Source: Pyrus communis | Lineage: Eukaryota; Streptophyta; Magnoliopsida; Rosales; Rosaceae | Assembly: GCF_963583255.1 (NCBI RefSeq) | Contig: NC_084807.1 | Span: forward strand, 29,028,381-29,092,380 | Length of the DNA: 64,000 nt | Direction: 5' to 3' | Shown: positions 9,145 to 20,630 of the stretch, piece after piece | Position numbering within the stretch: the first letter of the stretch is position 1 | Layout: the number at the start of each line of letters is the position of its first letter | Notes under the pieces: generated by a model | Databases searched by the model: none | What the model was told of the DNA's origin: nothing | Seen by the model: the letters and a program-made list of their open reading frames with translations, nothing else | Translations under genes and position numbers: made by a program

Positions 9145-11246
9145 TCACCTTGTCTGGAAAATGTTCTGGATCATCTTCCCAGGTGACTCCCTCGCAGCAT
9201 CTTCTAGCTGAAGCAGCTCCTGTGAACTCAGGCGCCAACCAAGAGCGCCCAGATTTTCTTCCGCTTGTTTCACGGTCTTGACTCCGGGTATGGGAATGGC
9301 CCCCTTGGAAATGCACCAGTTTATAGCAACCTACAAACAGAATTCAAATCTTGCTTAGTCTTGCAAATTACGTTACTTGTGCCGTAAGCAAGCCGCATCG
9401 AAACAGGTAACAAGACGTAGAATTACTTGCGGTACGGTTTTACTCCTTTTTTGTGCAATTTCTTTGAGTGAAGTCAACAAGGGTTCCAGTCCTGGGAGAA
9501 TTTGCCTGAATAGGAAGGATCTGCAGAAACACCGATGCATTTGTAAACAGTGTCTACTGATTTGGTTCAGGGGATATGAAGAAATCACGTACCCGAGGTC
9601 CGCGTGGTAGATTGGATGGGTCGTGTATTTCCCAGTAAGCATTCCAAGTCCTAGAGGGCTGTAAGCAATCAGGCGGATGCCGAGGAGAATCACATATGTT
9701 CTTGATCTCCAGCTGATCTTCTCCGACGCTTAACAACGAAAATTGCACCTAGAATCGGGGTGTTATCTATAAGATTAAAGAGTTTCGGTGCACCAGCATG
9801 TGCATTAGAAACTGTTTGGCTTCATATCTTCTACAAGCAATGGCACACCTGAGCTGAACACAACGGGACTCCCCGAGCTTTTAGGTAATCGTGTATCTTT
9901 AGAAGCTGCTTCGGTCCATAGTTGCTGACCCCGACAGCACGAACCAAACCCTTCACGATACCATCTCTATGAGTATGACCATTTCGTGCTAGTCTCGAAA
10001 ATTCATCTTTGAACGCACAAGGCACCTTATTCATTTGCTTACCTTGTCATACATTGCAACTAACCCGTCCCAAAGCGCTGCTTCTTGCAGAGGATTGTAA
10101 TTTGCAGTTGACCAATGTAACTGTCCTATCCCAATTTGTTCGATCTGCATACGATCAATCGAGGCACTGGAAACAGCATTTTAGTAAACTTGGGGAAATC
10201 AGAGTTGTTACACACAATACAAGCGACGTAAAAGTCGAATGAAAGAAGTATACTTGCAAGCATTCACGAACTGCCCTGGTGTTAGCCGCCAAGGGTATGC
10301 TGCAAACTTGGTAGCAATCACGATGTCCTTCTGCACTCTCTTCTGCCCTGAAGATTTGTGTTATTTAACAGCTTAGGCTAACAGAAATTCTTCGTCAAAC
10401 CACGAAAAATATTCTCATCCCATCTCTACATTGTTAGCTCATTCTCTGACAACTTAAGTTTTTGAAGGATGTAACCCCGTATAGTGTAGGGCGAGGCTGC
10501 ATCTATATGTTTGTCTCTGCCCTACTGGTCATTTGCACGTAAGGAAGGGTGTAAAATTGATATCATCGTCGGCTTATTCCTTAACAACTTAGGGGCTGAT
10601 TTGGTACTGCTGTGCTTTGAAAAGAAAAAACTAATTCTGCTGTGCTGTGAGAATAAGCTTATTTTTGTTGCTTCACGTTTTTAGTTGTTTTTCATCCAAA
10701 ACTATGAAAATAAGCTATTTTTAAGTGTTTACCAAACATCTTTTTGAGCTCAACTTTTTTTTATACCCACTTTTTATAAAAGCATCTCAGTACCAAACAA
10801 GTACTTATGCTTTTGAGGTCTAGGTGGTTGCCCAAGGGCTCGTTTGGGATTTGTTTCTCTAAAAAATGCTTTTGCTCAAAAGCACTTGTACAAGAAATTA
10901 GACTTGTACATTGTATCCCAAACGATGTATCAGAAGCGCTTTTAAGTATTAGAAAGCACTGTACCAATCAACTACAAAACTAAGTGATAAAAATTGAGAA
11001 GAACAGCAAGATCAGACCTTGATAATCTCGGATGAACTTTCCAAGTAGCTTTTCACTCTTTCCATTCAACCTGCCGGTGCCGTAGGAGTCAGCGGTGTCG
11101 AAAAGGTTGATGCCGTTGTCGACAGCCAGATTGAATGTCCGTTGGAGCTCACTGTCCATCGATTCCTGGTACCCCCACAGAAGCTGGTTGCCCCATGCCC
11201 AAGTTCCAAACCCCATTGGAGACACACTCAGTGGGCCCACCTTCTC
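9145..11246 (-). pseudogene. Broken tandem copy of plastid aldo/keto reductase
   Basis: Seven exons equivalent to exons 2-8 of the intact copy at 11751-14046 are present at 11246-11018, 10347-10254, 10166-10043, 9950-9849, 9748-9593, 9520-9427 and 9330-9145, nearly identical in sequence. Exon 1, which encodes the transit peptide, is missing because homology stops at 11276. The exon matching 12350-12199 carries three insertions relative to the intact copy (+1 near 9681, +2 near 9631, +1 near 9593). The frame is lost after 'KNICDS', regained at 'PSNLPRGPR', then lost again across the splice. The catalytic Asp/Tyr, Lys and His positions lie upstream and are still encoded. It could be a true pseudogene or a misassembled second haplotype with base errors beside the gap. 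Confidence 0.8.
10592..10927. mobile_element. Two small MITEs in an intron of the broken reductase copy
   Basis: 10592-10802 has the inverted ends tttggtactg / cagtaccaaa. 10839-10927 has ctcgtttggga / tcccaaacga. Both are also present at 13193-13402 and 13439-13527 in the intact copy, so they predate the gene duplication. Confidence 0.6.
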
Positions 11247-11276
11247 CTGCAAGCTAAAGCATGCTTTATGCTGGGC

Positions 11277-11695
11277 CGTTTCTTTTAAAACTTTGTTAGA
11301 ACTTATCATGAGAAATGGCTTTCATTAAGTTTGAATCTCTCTATATCGAGTCGTTGACATGGCTAATGCATACTTTGATTTTTGTTTGTTGAATGAAAGA
11401 TGGATTAGTGTATGAATACTATTTTCCCTTTCAATGTTTTTTGCGTTATTCATAATCTCCAATTCTACTCAAGACTACGGTTCCAAGAATCGGATGGAAA
11501 GTGTTTCAGTAGCAATTGTTTTCCTTCCATCTCCTCATAAGGACATTCGGAGAAGTGCAATGATTTGGCAGGTAACGTTCGTATTCCCAGTTTCTTTACA
11601 TCATAAGCAAATAATTGGTCTCGTTTCTTCTGTTGATCTGTTCACGGAGGAGAAAATAAATGGAGACCCGACAATGTTAAACACTATGTAGTGAT
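11277..11695. other. Unique spacer between the reductase copies
   Basis: Homology between the duplicated units ends at 11276 (match to 13876) and restarts at about 11696 (match to 9086). The 85-codon plus-strand ORF here (11434-11691) has no recognised domain. The spacer contains no exon 1 for the first copy. Confidence 0.6.
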
Positions 11696-11750
11696 GATCG
11701 TCATTTTGTTTTCCCTTTCCTGAGAAACAAACATAAAATCGGAATCCAGA

Positions 11751-14046
11751 TCACCTTGTCTGGAAAATGTTCTGGATCATCTTCCCAGGTGACTCCCTCG
11801 CAGCATCTTCTAGCTGAAGCAGCTCCTGTGAACTCAGGCGCCAACCAAGAGCGCCCAGATTTTCTTCCGCTTGTTTCACGGTCTTGACTCCGGGTATGGG
11901 AATGGTCCCCTTGGAAATGCACCAGTTTATAGCAACCTACAAACAGAATTCAAATCTTGCTTAGTCTTGCAAATTACGTTATTTGTGCCGTAAGCAAGCC
12001 GCATCGAAACAGGTAACAAGACGTAGAATTACTTGCGGTACGGTTTTACTCCTTTTTTGTGCAATTTCTTTGAGTGAAGTCAACAAGGGTTCCAGTCCTG
12101 GGAGAATTTGCCTGAATAGGAAGGATCTGCAGAAACACCGATGCATTTGTAAACAGTGTCTACTGATTTGGTTCAGGAGATATGAAGAAATCACGTACCG
12201 AGGTCCGCGTGGTAGATTGGATGGCGTGTATTTCCCAGTAAGCATTCCAAGTCCTAGAGGGCTGTAAGCAATCAGGCGGATGCCGAGAGAATCACATATG
12301 TTCTTGATCTCCAGCTGATCTTCTCCGACGCTTAACAACGAAAATTGCACCTAGAATCGGGGTGTTATCTATAAGATTAAAGAGTTTCAGTGCACCAGCA
12401 TGTGCATTAGAAACTGTTTGGCTTCATATCTTCTACAAGCAATGGCATACCTGAGCTGAACACAACGGGACTCCCCGAGCTTTTAGGTAATCGTGTATCT
12501 TTAGAAGCTGCTTCGGTCCATAGTTGCTGACCCCGACAGCACGAACCAAACCCTTCACGATACCATCTCTATGAGTATGACCATTTCGTGCTAGTCTCGA
12601 AAATTCGTCTTTGAACGCACAGGGCGCCTTATTCATTTGCTTACCTTGTCATACATTGCAACTAACCCGTCCCAAAGCGCTGCTTCTTGCAGAGGATTGT
12701 AATTTGCAGTTGACCAATGTAACTGTCCTATCCCAATTTGTTCGATCTGCATACGATCAATCGAGGCACTGGAAACAGCATTTTAGTAAACTTGGGGAAA
12801 TCAGAGTTGTTACACACAATACAAGCGACGTAAAAGTCGAATGAAAGAAGTATACTTGCAAGCATTCACGAACTGCCCTGGTGTTAGGCGCCAAGGGTAT
12901 GCTGCAAACTTGGTAGCAATCACGATGTCCTTCTGCACTCTCTTCTGCCCTGAAGATTTGTGTTATTTAACAGCATAGGCTAACTGAAATTCTTCGTCAA
13001 ACCAAGAAAAATATTCTCATCCCATCTCTACATTGTTAGCTCATTCTCTGACAACTTAAGTTTTTGAAGGATGTAAACCTGTATGGTGTAGGGCGAGGCT
13101 GCATCTATATGTTTGTCTCTGCCCTACTGGTCATTTGCACGTAAGGAAGGGTGTAAAATTTATATCATCGTCGGCTTATTCCTTAACAACTTAGGGCTGA
13201 TTTGGTACTGCTGTGCTTTGAAAAAAGAAACTGATTCTGCTGTGCTGTGAGAATAAGCTTATTTTTGTTGCTTCACGTTTTTAGTTTTTTTTCATCCAAA
13301 ACTGTGAAAATAAGTTATTTTTAAATGTTTACTAAACATCTTTTTGAGCTCAACTTTTTTTTATACACACTTTTTATAAAAGCATCTCATTACCAAACAA
13401 GTACTTATGTTTTTGAGGTCTAGGTGGTTGCCCAAGGGCTCGTTTGGGATTTGATTCTCTAAAAAATGCTTTTGCTCAAAAGCACTTGTACAAGAAATTA
13501 GACCTGTACATTGTATCCCAAACGATGTATCAGAAGCGCTTTTAAGTATTAGAAAGCACTGTACCAATCAACTACAAAACTAAGTGATAAAAATTGAGAA
13601 GAATAGCAAGATCAGACCTTGATAATCTCGGATGAACTTTCCAAGTAGCTTTTCACTCTTTCCATTCAACCTGCCGGTGCCGTAGGAGTCAGCGGTGTCG
13701 AAAAGGTTGATGCCGTTGTCGACAGCCAGATTGAATGTCCGTTGGAGCTCACTGTCCATCGATTCCTGGTACCCCCACAGAAGCTGGTTGCCCCATGCCC
13801 AAGTTCCAAACCCCATTGGAGACACACTCAGTGGGCCCACCTTCACCTGCAAGCTAAAGCATGCTTTATGCTGGGCACTTTGTACATGTACAAAATGCTA
13901 GAGAGAGAGAGAGAGAGAGAGAGAGATACCTTTTGCCATGGCCAGAAGGGAGGGAGATTGAAGGGCTTGAAGGGAGAAGAAGGGAGGGAAATCTCACTTG
14001 AAGAGGAGCTGAAGTAGGCTGTGGCTTTTATGGTTAAGCAAGCCAT
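11751..14046 (-). CDS. Plastid aldo/keto reductase (At1g06690-type)
   Basis: An NADPH-dependent aldo/keto reductase family oxidoreductase, probably of the chloroplast; the substrate cannot be read from sequence. Eight exons (14046-13930, 13846-13618, 12949-12856, 12768-12645, 12552-12451, 12350-12199, 12126-12033, 11936-11751) join in phase to 365 residues, close to the Arabidopsis At1g06690 protein (about 377) as I recall it. Exon 1 codes a Ser-rich 39-residue leader (ATAYFSSSSSEISLPSSPFK), a plausible transit peptide. The AKR catalytic tetrad is visible: Asp89 and Tyr94 in LFDTADSYG, Lys129 in VIATKF and His164 in GQLHWS. A cofactor-site region GLGMLTGKY and the C-terminal MIQNIFQTR also fit. 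The ATG at 14046 is the only one that keeps the leader. The acceptor before 12552 has a weak pyrimidine tract. It is the intact member of a tandem pair. Confidence 0.93.
13193..13527. mobile_element. Two small MITEs in intron 2 of the intact reductase gene
   Basis: These are orthologous to the MITEs in the broken copy. The first has the ends tttggtactg / taccaaac (13193-13402), the second ctcgtttggga / tcccaaacga (13439-13527). They account for much of the 668-bp intron. Confidence 0.6.
13902..13926. repeat. (GA)n microsatellite in intron 1
   Basis: About twelve GA units directly inside the 5' splice donor of the reductase exon 1 (donor GT at 13929-13928). On the transcript strand it is a CT tract filling part of an 83-bp intron. 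Confidence 0.9.
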
Positions 14047-14290
14047 TGATTCCGCAAAAAGATTGCAGCTCAAGCGATTAAGAGTATTTATTTCTGATAT
14101 TTTACATTCGATTTCCTAAATCTATCTTGTTCCTCGAACCCTCTGTAAGTCACTTTGGGAAGACAACTGAGGGGAACGAGTGCGTGATCATGTTTTTGTG
14201 TATGTGGTCAGGATTTGGATAGCGAAAGTGAATTACTAATGGGCCCACAAGGCCCAAATGAAAAACGAAAAAATAATTAAAAAATCCGGG

Positions 14291-14292
<2 letters not shown>

Positions 14293-14323
<31 letters not shown>

Positions 14324-14324
14324 C

Positions 14325-14372
<48 letters not shown>
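14293..14372 (-). tRNA. tRNA-Leu(UAG)
   Basis: The minus strand folds into a cloverleaf. The 7-bp acceptor stem is GACAGTT with AGCTGTC (one G-T pair), with discriminator A at 14293. The D arm holds GGCCGAGTGGTCTAAGGC. The anticodon arm CCAGA-TTTAGGC-TCTGG gives anticodon UAG. A long variable arm marks it as a class II tRNA, and the T arm is GTGGGTTCAAATCCCAC. A T run (TTTTTT) about 10 bases after the 3' end fits a Pol III terminator. There is no intron. Confidence 0.96.
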
Positions 14373-14373
<1 letters not shown>

Positions 14374-15080
14374 ATTTGTTCTACTTTTCCAGTAGGTTTT
14401 ATATTCTGCAAATGATGATATTTTATTCTTGTGTTCTGCCTTGCGATAGTTACGCTAAATTAATCTAAACAACAGTACGAAGATTCGAATGAAATGCCGC
14501 TAATGGAGCACCTTGCTCTAGCCAGTTTGACTAAGTTAGGGCATATAACTTTTGCCTTTCGTTGGATTCACTTTCGTACATTCTAAGGTTTTTGTCTGAC
14601 TTTGGTAATTAAAATTTTTTTTTAAATCCTTTTAAATCGTAATTTAACTAGACCTTCATTGTAGTGATTTGTGGGATATACAAGATTCAAAGGATTGGTT
14701 TTAACGTTAATTTTGCTGGTTGGCAATTAAGTGCGGCTAGAAAACTCTGTTTTGTAAACCTAATACCTATCTTTGTGTACAAGGCATGACGTTCATGTCA
14801 TATTTGAACAATCTTATGATCCTGCAACACACAAAAACACATACACTCATAGATGGATTTCTCTCTTTGAATAGTCTGTTGAGAACAATTAGCGAACCAA
14901 ATTATGCAACAACTCAACAAGTATTGAGCTCAGAAGAATAAGCTGCTGCATAGTCCGGTCCGCTTACTGTTTGACGTCGATAGAAGCTGTTAGTTGACCT
15001 CAATACATGGATTATAGGACAAAATCTTGACACCAATTACACCAAACTTTTATGTGCTGAGTGGGGGGGGGTTGGAAATT
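14373..15080. other. Intergenic between tRNA and HD-Zip gene
   Basis: No ORF with a recognisable domain. The part next to 15080 probably holds the 3' UTR of the minus-strand HD-Zip gene. An 8-G run occurs near 15063-15071. Confidence 0.4.
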
Positions 15081-16010
15081 TCAGGTCCAGAAATTTAACC
15101 AGTGTGAATTACAACGATCAAACAGAATGTTGCCTGAATCCAACCTATGCAATCCTAGAGGTGTCACAGAGGCATCCAATTGACCAATGTTAAGAAGTTC
15201 GTGCCTTTCATCTCCAAAGTCCCCACCAACATCATTGCTTGTATGTTTATCTATGGCTCCTGTCTTCTCCAATTCCTCTTCTAGTCTTACTCGAGCAGTA
15301 GTCTTACAATTCCCATCTTTGTAACTCGATCCATCTGCCGTCTGATTTGCGAGAGAATCTTCGGTAGGGGCGCCAGCACGAGATGTTCCCACAAGATCGT
15401 GTAACTTCTGCAACTGATAAAAATAACCCAAAAAATGTTTAGCTAGAAATTTTGAATACACTTTCATGAACATTGTTTGCCTCCTTACATGTAACTGCAA
15501 ATCATAGTCTGACAAATAAAACCGCTTATGCATGCATGTCAAACTGTAATTTTATTTATAAACATGATTGGCTTCTCACATGAGAGGAGCCAGGTATTTT
15601 TTTCGATTCTCGAATTGTAAAAAGTTGAACAAGGTTAGTTACCCTACCTGCATAAGCAAAGACTGCTTCTCCTCCTTCAAAGATTCGAACCGAGATGCTA
15701 ACTTGTCATAATCTTCTCTGAGACTTCTGTAGTCTTGCTCTATCTGTTTGGACTTCCATCTAGCTCTTCTGTTCTGAAACCATATCGCAACCTGGCGAGG
15801 TTGCAGCCCAAGCTCTCTTGCCAACTGCACCTTCCTCCTTGGCTCGAGCTTCGAGTCTGCTTCGAATATAGACTCCAACAAGCTGATTTGTTCGTCGCTA
15901 AACCGCCTTGTGTTCTTGCTCTTGTTCTTCTTCCTTTTCATCGCAGACTGCGGCTCTATGCCGTAATCTAAATTTTCTTCTTCATAGCACTCCTCTTTCC
16001 TCCTCTCCAT
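15081..16010 (-). CDS. HD-Zip class I transcription factor, ATHB7/ATHB12-like
   Basis: A nuclear homeodomain-leucine zipper factor that binds a CAATNATTG-type site as a dimer. Two exons (16010-15648 and 15413-15081) give 231 residues, near ATHB12 (about 235). The basic region [14 protein letters not shown] is followed by the homeodomain at about residues 31-90, with helix 3 reading [16 protein letters not shown]. The leucine zipper then runs from about residue 88 across the intron ([20 protein letters not shown], then LQKLHDL). The C-terminus ends SHWLNFWT, an aromatic motif as in the gamma clade of HD-Zip I. From family knowledge this clade mediates drought and ABA responses; the G-box in the promoter fits. 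Ortholog assignment between ATHB7 and ATHB12 is not possible by eye. Confidence 0.93.
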
Positions 16011-16146
16011 GACTTTGGTTCTCGATTATTTGTTGTTGGGCTTGATTGATATCGACTTGTAATGCTCTCAACAATAGATGAACAATTAAGTATTAATTTT
16101 TAAGTGAATGTGGTTTTGAAATCTTGGTAATGAAGTTAGCTTGTAG

Positions 16147-16189
16147 TATATATAGTTAGGTTTGAAGAATGTATCTTCTCACTCACGTG
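16147..16189 (-). promoter_or_regulatory. TATA box and G-box/ABRE of the HD-Zip gene
   Basis: A TATATATA stretch at 16147-16154 lies about 140 bp upstream of the ATG. A palindromic CACGTG (16184-16189, in ctcacgtgaac) lies about 30 bp further upstream. CACGTG containing ACGTG is the core of ABA-responsive elements bound by bZIP factors. This supports, but does not prove, ABA control. Confidence 0.6.
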
Positions 16190-16329
16190 AACACGGCACA
16201 CTGAAAAATCTCTTCTCATAAATGCGGCTGCTTTCTGATATTTGGAAGTTATTGATTGAAGGATGATCGTAACCTAAACCAATGGTGTTAGCTAACGTAA
16301 GGCACACTTCGAATTCATAATTTCTTGCT

Positions 16330-19300
16330 TGTGGACCTCTCTAATCCACTCTTATCTTCTTTCTTACCCATCTCTAGAAATACTACTGTTACATATATGT
16401 GTTTCTTTCCCACACAAACACACAATTTTGGCTTGTGTATTGGGCTTCTTTTTTGGTAGAAATAATGTGAAAAAGGTGCATGCATTAGACAATTACAGGG
16501 TTTGTAAAGAAGAAACTTGAAACTTGAAACTTGAGTTGCTTGTTAGGTATCGATTTGTAGTCCGTATAGGCACGTCCCAATTGCCATTCTCGTACTATAT
16601 GTACTTTTTGCTTTTTTGACAATGAACATTGAATAATACAAAACTAGTGTACAATTAATTTTCAATTATGATAAAATCTTGTACGTTACTCTTCTGTATA
16701 CAACCGATAAAATTGCATAATCTCACAATCACGACATCATTTATTTTTTCAAATTACAAGTATTAGAAAGTCAATTCGCACTCACACAAGCGTATTCCAA
16801 TTGTTATTATGATTTATGTGTACCTTTTGCTTTTTGACTGAGGGAAACATCCCCCAACAATTCAAGTACTCATGCTTCTTTCTCGACTTTTGAGTTTAAC
16901 ATAAATTCATAACTTAGCAGTTAGTGACATAACAAAATTTCTTCAATCATAAAGTTTAATAACTCAGATATTACTTGTATTAGGAATTAAAAGTAATAGG
17001 ATTAAGGATGACATGGATTATGAAACATATATACTATAAAAAACTTAAATTTCAAAAATATCTAACGAGTTTCTGGAAAACTGGTGGTCGCGCATATGGC
17101 AAGAAGATATGGTTTATATTGTAATGTGTCATGAGTTGGATATGGTCATATGAGATAAGTTGATGGTTACTTCAGATGAGGATAAATTTGCGTCGCCTAA
17201 TACCGACAAACAAAACGTCCAATTTCAATTCAATTGTCAAGTTGAATCAAGAGGAGAAAGCAAAGGCCAATGCTTTTTTCAATAAAAGCCAATCATATCG
17301 GTGGGGCTTTGTGCACCGATCCTCCATTTTTTTTTTTGGTTTCTAGCGTTTAGCTTCATCCTTCTATTCGATGCGTCTACTTTTTATACAGCTTCGTCTT
17401 TTTTTTTTTTTGAAGATTTGGTGCAAAATTAAGTATAGTAACGTTTTAAAATTTATAAATCGATCTTATTTAGTAGGCTAAAATTTTGTTATTCATGTTG
17501 TTTAGTTTCGTCCTCCTACTCGATGCGTCCATTTTCTATAGGGCTAGGTCCAATCGTTTTCAGGGTTTCATGGTTGGTGTGGCGTCCTTTCTAGTCTCCA
17601 TGAGACGTGCTCACTTCTCTAAAATTTATGCAAAGCCTTTTGGGATTAGGTCACACTTGCACGCCACGGGAGCACTTTATTAGTTTATCGTTAACATTGT
17701 GGCAAGAAATAAAGGGTTGTGTTATGCAGTATTTTTTAAATAGTTAAAAGCATTTTCAGAATGATTTGAGAAGTGCACCGGCAAAAGCGTTTAGACAACT
17801 TTTGAAGGGACTAAAAGTATTTTCTCTCAATTGAAATCCCTTTTAATTTATGGGGTTGTTAATTTAGATTTCAGAAGATTTTAATGTACTTTTTTTAGGT
17901 GATAGATTTTAAAAGATTTTAGTACTCTATACTTCCTTACAGATTTTGATGAAATCAAAGTTTGACTATACCCCCCTTAATTTGGCAAAAAATGTTTATT
18001 TGAAAGCACATATGGAGGATCACCTATTAGATCCAACTTCATAAAGCATTTGAATTTTCAATAAAAAAATTTTGGTGTTTTTAATTAAAAACACTTTTAG
18101 CAAAACCTTATATGAACATAAGCAATCCTAAATCAACTCTTAGAAGGGTTCAAAACGCTTTCAGATAATAAAAACGTTATGATTCAAAGGGCACTCGTAA
18201 AAGCGCTAACAAAAAAAATTTACATAACATCATAAACAAGCCTTAAATGGTAAAACAAACTTCTGTTTTCATTAGATTTCAAATTAAAAAGTGATTAGCT
18301 CATGAGAGAACTTATGCATATTGTTGCCAAAAGTTGTCCAAAGACAACACTCTCCATCTTGGCCGAACTAATGGTTTCATCCATGTCCTCGAAGTATTGA
18401 GCAAGCTCATTGAGATTCCACGTAAGAACGGAGTGCCGGCTGTAGGTATTGAGCAAGCTGGGACAAAACTTTGTTGTCCAAATCCAAATTACTTGGCTGC
18501 ATTTCTTGCCAGGACTGGAGGACTCAGGATAAACATAACGAAGATTAAAGCCTTCATCCCCTCCTCACCAAACTATGCATCTGAAAACGACACCGTCGTT
18601 TGTCTTTAAACGACCATGATTAGCATTTCTTGTCGTCCCGGTAAGTTTGGTGTACATGTAACGTGGATAACCTTGCCAAATTCATACTGTTTTAACTTGT
18701 CAAATATCCTTAGTTGGCCCTTGGTGTTTAGGTGCTTTGTGAGGACAAGTTTCGGCGAGCGATTCGTGCCAAGTGTTCGAGCAAAACTTTGGGGGATAAA
18801 AATCTAGAGGTGATGACTTGTTTGGCTCTCTAGTCATTAGGAATAAGGGATTGAATCGCTGTCGTTGTTGCATGGTTTCAACATCAACAGTTCGCCTTTC
18901 CTTCGTAACATGTAAGGTCTATTCAATGGTCTGGTTGGGATAGACTGTGATAAGTTAAAATGGATTTGAGTTCAATCTTTTGTTTGTTGTGTCAAAATAT
19001 AAGAGGACATAACATTCACAATAGAATGAGTTATTTAATCTATCTTTATAAATATATTACAAGTCATATCTTACATATCCCTACCAATCCAATTCTTAAG
19101 ACGCAATCTCATTCAGCCACCAAATGAGCCCATCCAGATTGACTATTAAGTTTGGATTCATTACCTTGTTCCTCAAGCTATAAATGGCCCTAAGCTCTAT
19201 AAGCCATTTGTTTTATATCACCAAATCCAATTTATAATCATGTTTGAAATGTCAGCCGCATCACACAATTTTCAAGTAAATAGCAGGTGCTTCTCCAATT

Positions 19301-19490
19301 AAAGCATTTCAAAGAAGCACACAACAGGTGATTTTACAATAAAATATTTTTAAGTACTTTTTCAGCCAGCATTTACTTTTAACTTTTTCTATTAAACACT
19401 TTCATGAACACTTTTAGCAATCTGAAAGTAATTTATAGTTATTAAAAGCATACTGAAATTTTCTATAAAAGCAAGAAAAATTAATCAAAA
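16330..19490. other. Intergenic, repeat-like, no gene supported
   Basis: AT-rich DNA with scattered transposon-like fragments (for example aaaagcgttt-type stretches at 17740-18200 and 19300-19480). A 91-codon ORF at 18334-18609 and a 63-codon ORF at 18616-18807 show no family signature. The sequence at 18400-18480 contains two copies of ttgagcaagct about 60 bp apart. Confidence 0.45.
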
Positions 19491-19494
19491 TGAT

Positions 19495-19606
19495 TTGAAA
19501 GTTTTGAGTTTTAGTCAAAATGACAAAAATGTTTTGTAAGTGAATAATATCATGATTGACTTTTTAGAGTAAAAATATATTTAACGTTAAAAGTGAACAG
19601 TACCAT
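19495..19606 (+). mobile_element. Partial MITE, same family as 32176-32348 and 55102-55276
   Basis: In this orientation it reads agttttgagttttagtcaaa, then aagtgaataatatcatgatt, gactttttag, and finally gtgaacagtacc. The other copies carry the reverse complement in the same order. The left end (gaaaactaat) and the terminal guanine-rich end are missing. Confidence 0.6.
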
Positions 19607-19845
19607 GTGGGTTGGTTGGATCTTTGGTATTTGCTGGGAATGGTGGTGCATGGTGGAGGATTCCGTTGCTTTGATGGCGGTCGAGGTGCAGCCGGCTTCG
19701 GGCTGTTTTGTTTTTTGGGTTTTCTTTCTAGGCCCAATTGTCTGTTTGAGCTTTGGTTTATGTTGTGCTTGACTTGTAATTGTACCTCTTGTTATTTATA
19801 TTTATCGCGTTGGTAATGAAATTTACCTTTGACGGAAAAAAGGGG
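19607..19845 (+). mobile_element. Probable 5'-truncated LINE tail
   Basis: The T/G-rich 3' UTR-like segment ends ggtaatgaaatttacctttg, then acggaaaaaa. This resembles 3' ends of plant L1 elements as I recall them. No reverse transcriptase coding remains. It directly abuts the truncated MITE at 19495-19606. Confidence 0.45.
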
Positions 19846-20630
19846 GGCTTTAATTGATCAAAATAGCCCTCATAAGGTTAACCCAAATTTGCTGTTGACT
19901 TCTTCAACTTCTCTGAAATCCAACATGCTCAATTATACGATGAACAAATCACAATTTCACAATCTTCCGATCGTTTGGGAAACTTAGAAAAGAATTCTTC
20001 CCAGTAAACCTTCTTTTCATATGCACGCGAAGAGAGTCTAATGAATAACTTCTCGAAGGCCAACCCTTCATTTAGCAAACTCTTTACTGCCCGTTGCGTC
20101 TCATAATCTCTCCCTTAAAACTAATAACTTTGACCATCTTTAGATGCAACAAGGTACAAGGAGGCACAACATCCTCGATTGATAGAGCAACTTTTTGATT
20201 GATCAATGTAATAAAATACATTTGACATCTTAACAACATAGAAATTATGTAAGGTTATCACGGAAGAAAATTCAAATATTTTAATCGATATTTTGAATTT
20301 TAAAGTTCAGGTTCCATGTTGTATGCAATTAGTAGAACAAAAAAAAAAAAAATGCTACATATATGCATGAATTACCGCGCTTAATTGAAGATATTCCAGA
20401 CATGGACAGTTTTGCTGTATTTTCTGTACTCCGTTGGCACGGGCGACATACAGTTCCAAGCGGGTTACGTACGTGAGCGAGGGAAACACATCTAAAGTGC
20501 TTCAATATCTCTTAGAGCCTAAAAAAATGTAAATTTGGCTAAAATATTAGTAATACAAAATTTATATTGAGAAACATAACTTTTCAAACATGTATCTTCG
20601 ATCGACAAAATATTGTAGCATAAAGCATAC
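19846..20630. other. Downstream of the F-box gene, with possible exon 2 remnant
   Basis: On the minus strand 20390-20490 one frame reads FPSLTYVTRLELYVARANGV, then QKIQQNCPCLEYLQLS, which resembles the LRR part of F-box/LRR proteins. The phase does not join cleanly to the exon ending at 20631 with the splice sites I can see. The rest shows no gene. Confidence 0.4.

Noticed and set aside
8845..9316. ORFs that run across the N gap
   Set aside because: Unknown bases only; the real coding part at 9145-9330 is in a different frame.
18334..18807. Two consecutive plus-strand ORFs (91 and 63 codons)
   Set aside because: No recognisable family on either strand and no supporting splice structure; surrounding DNA is repeat-like.
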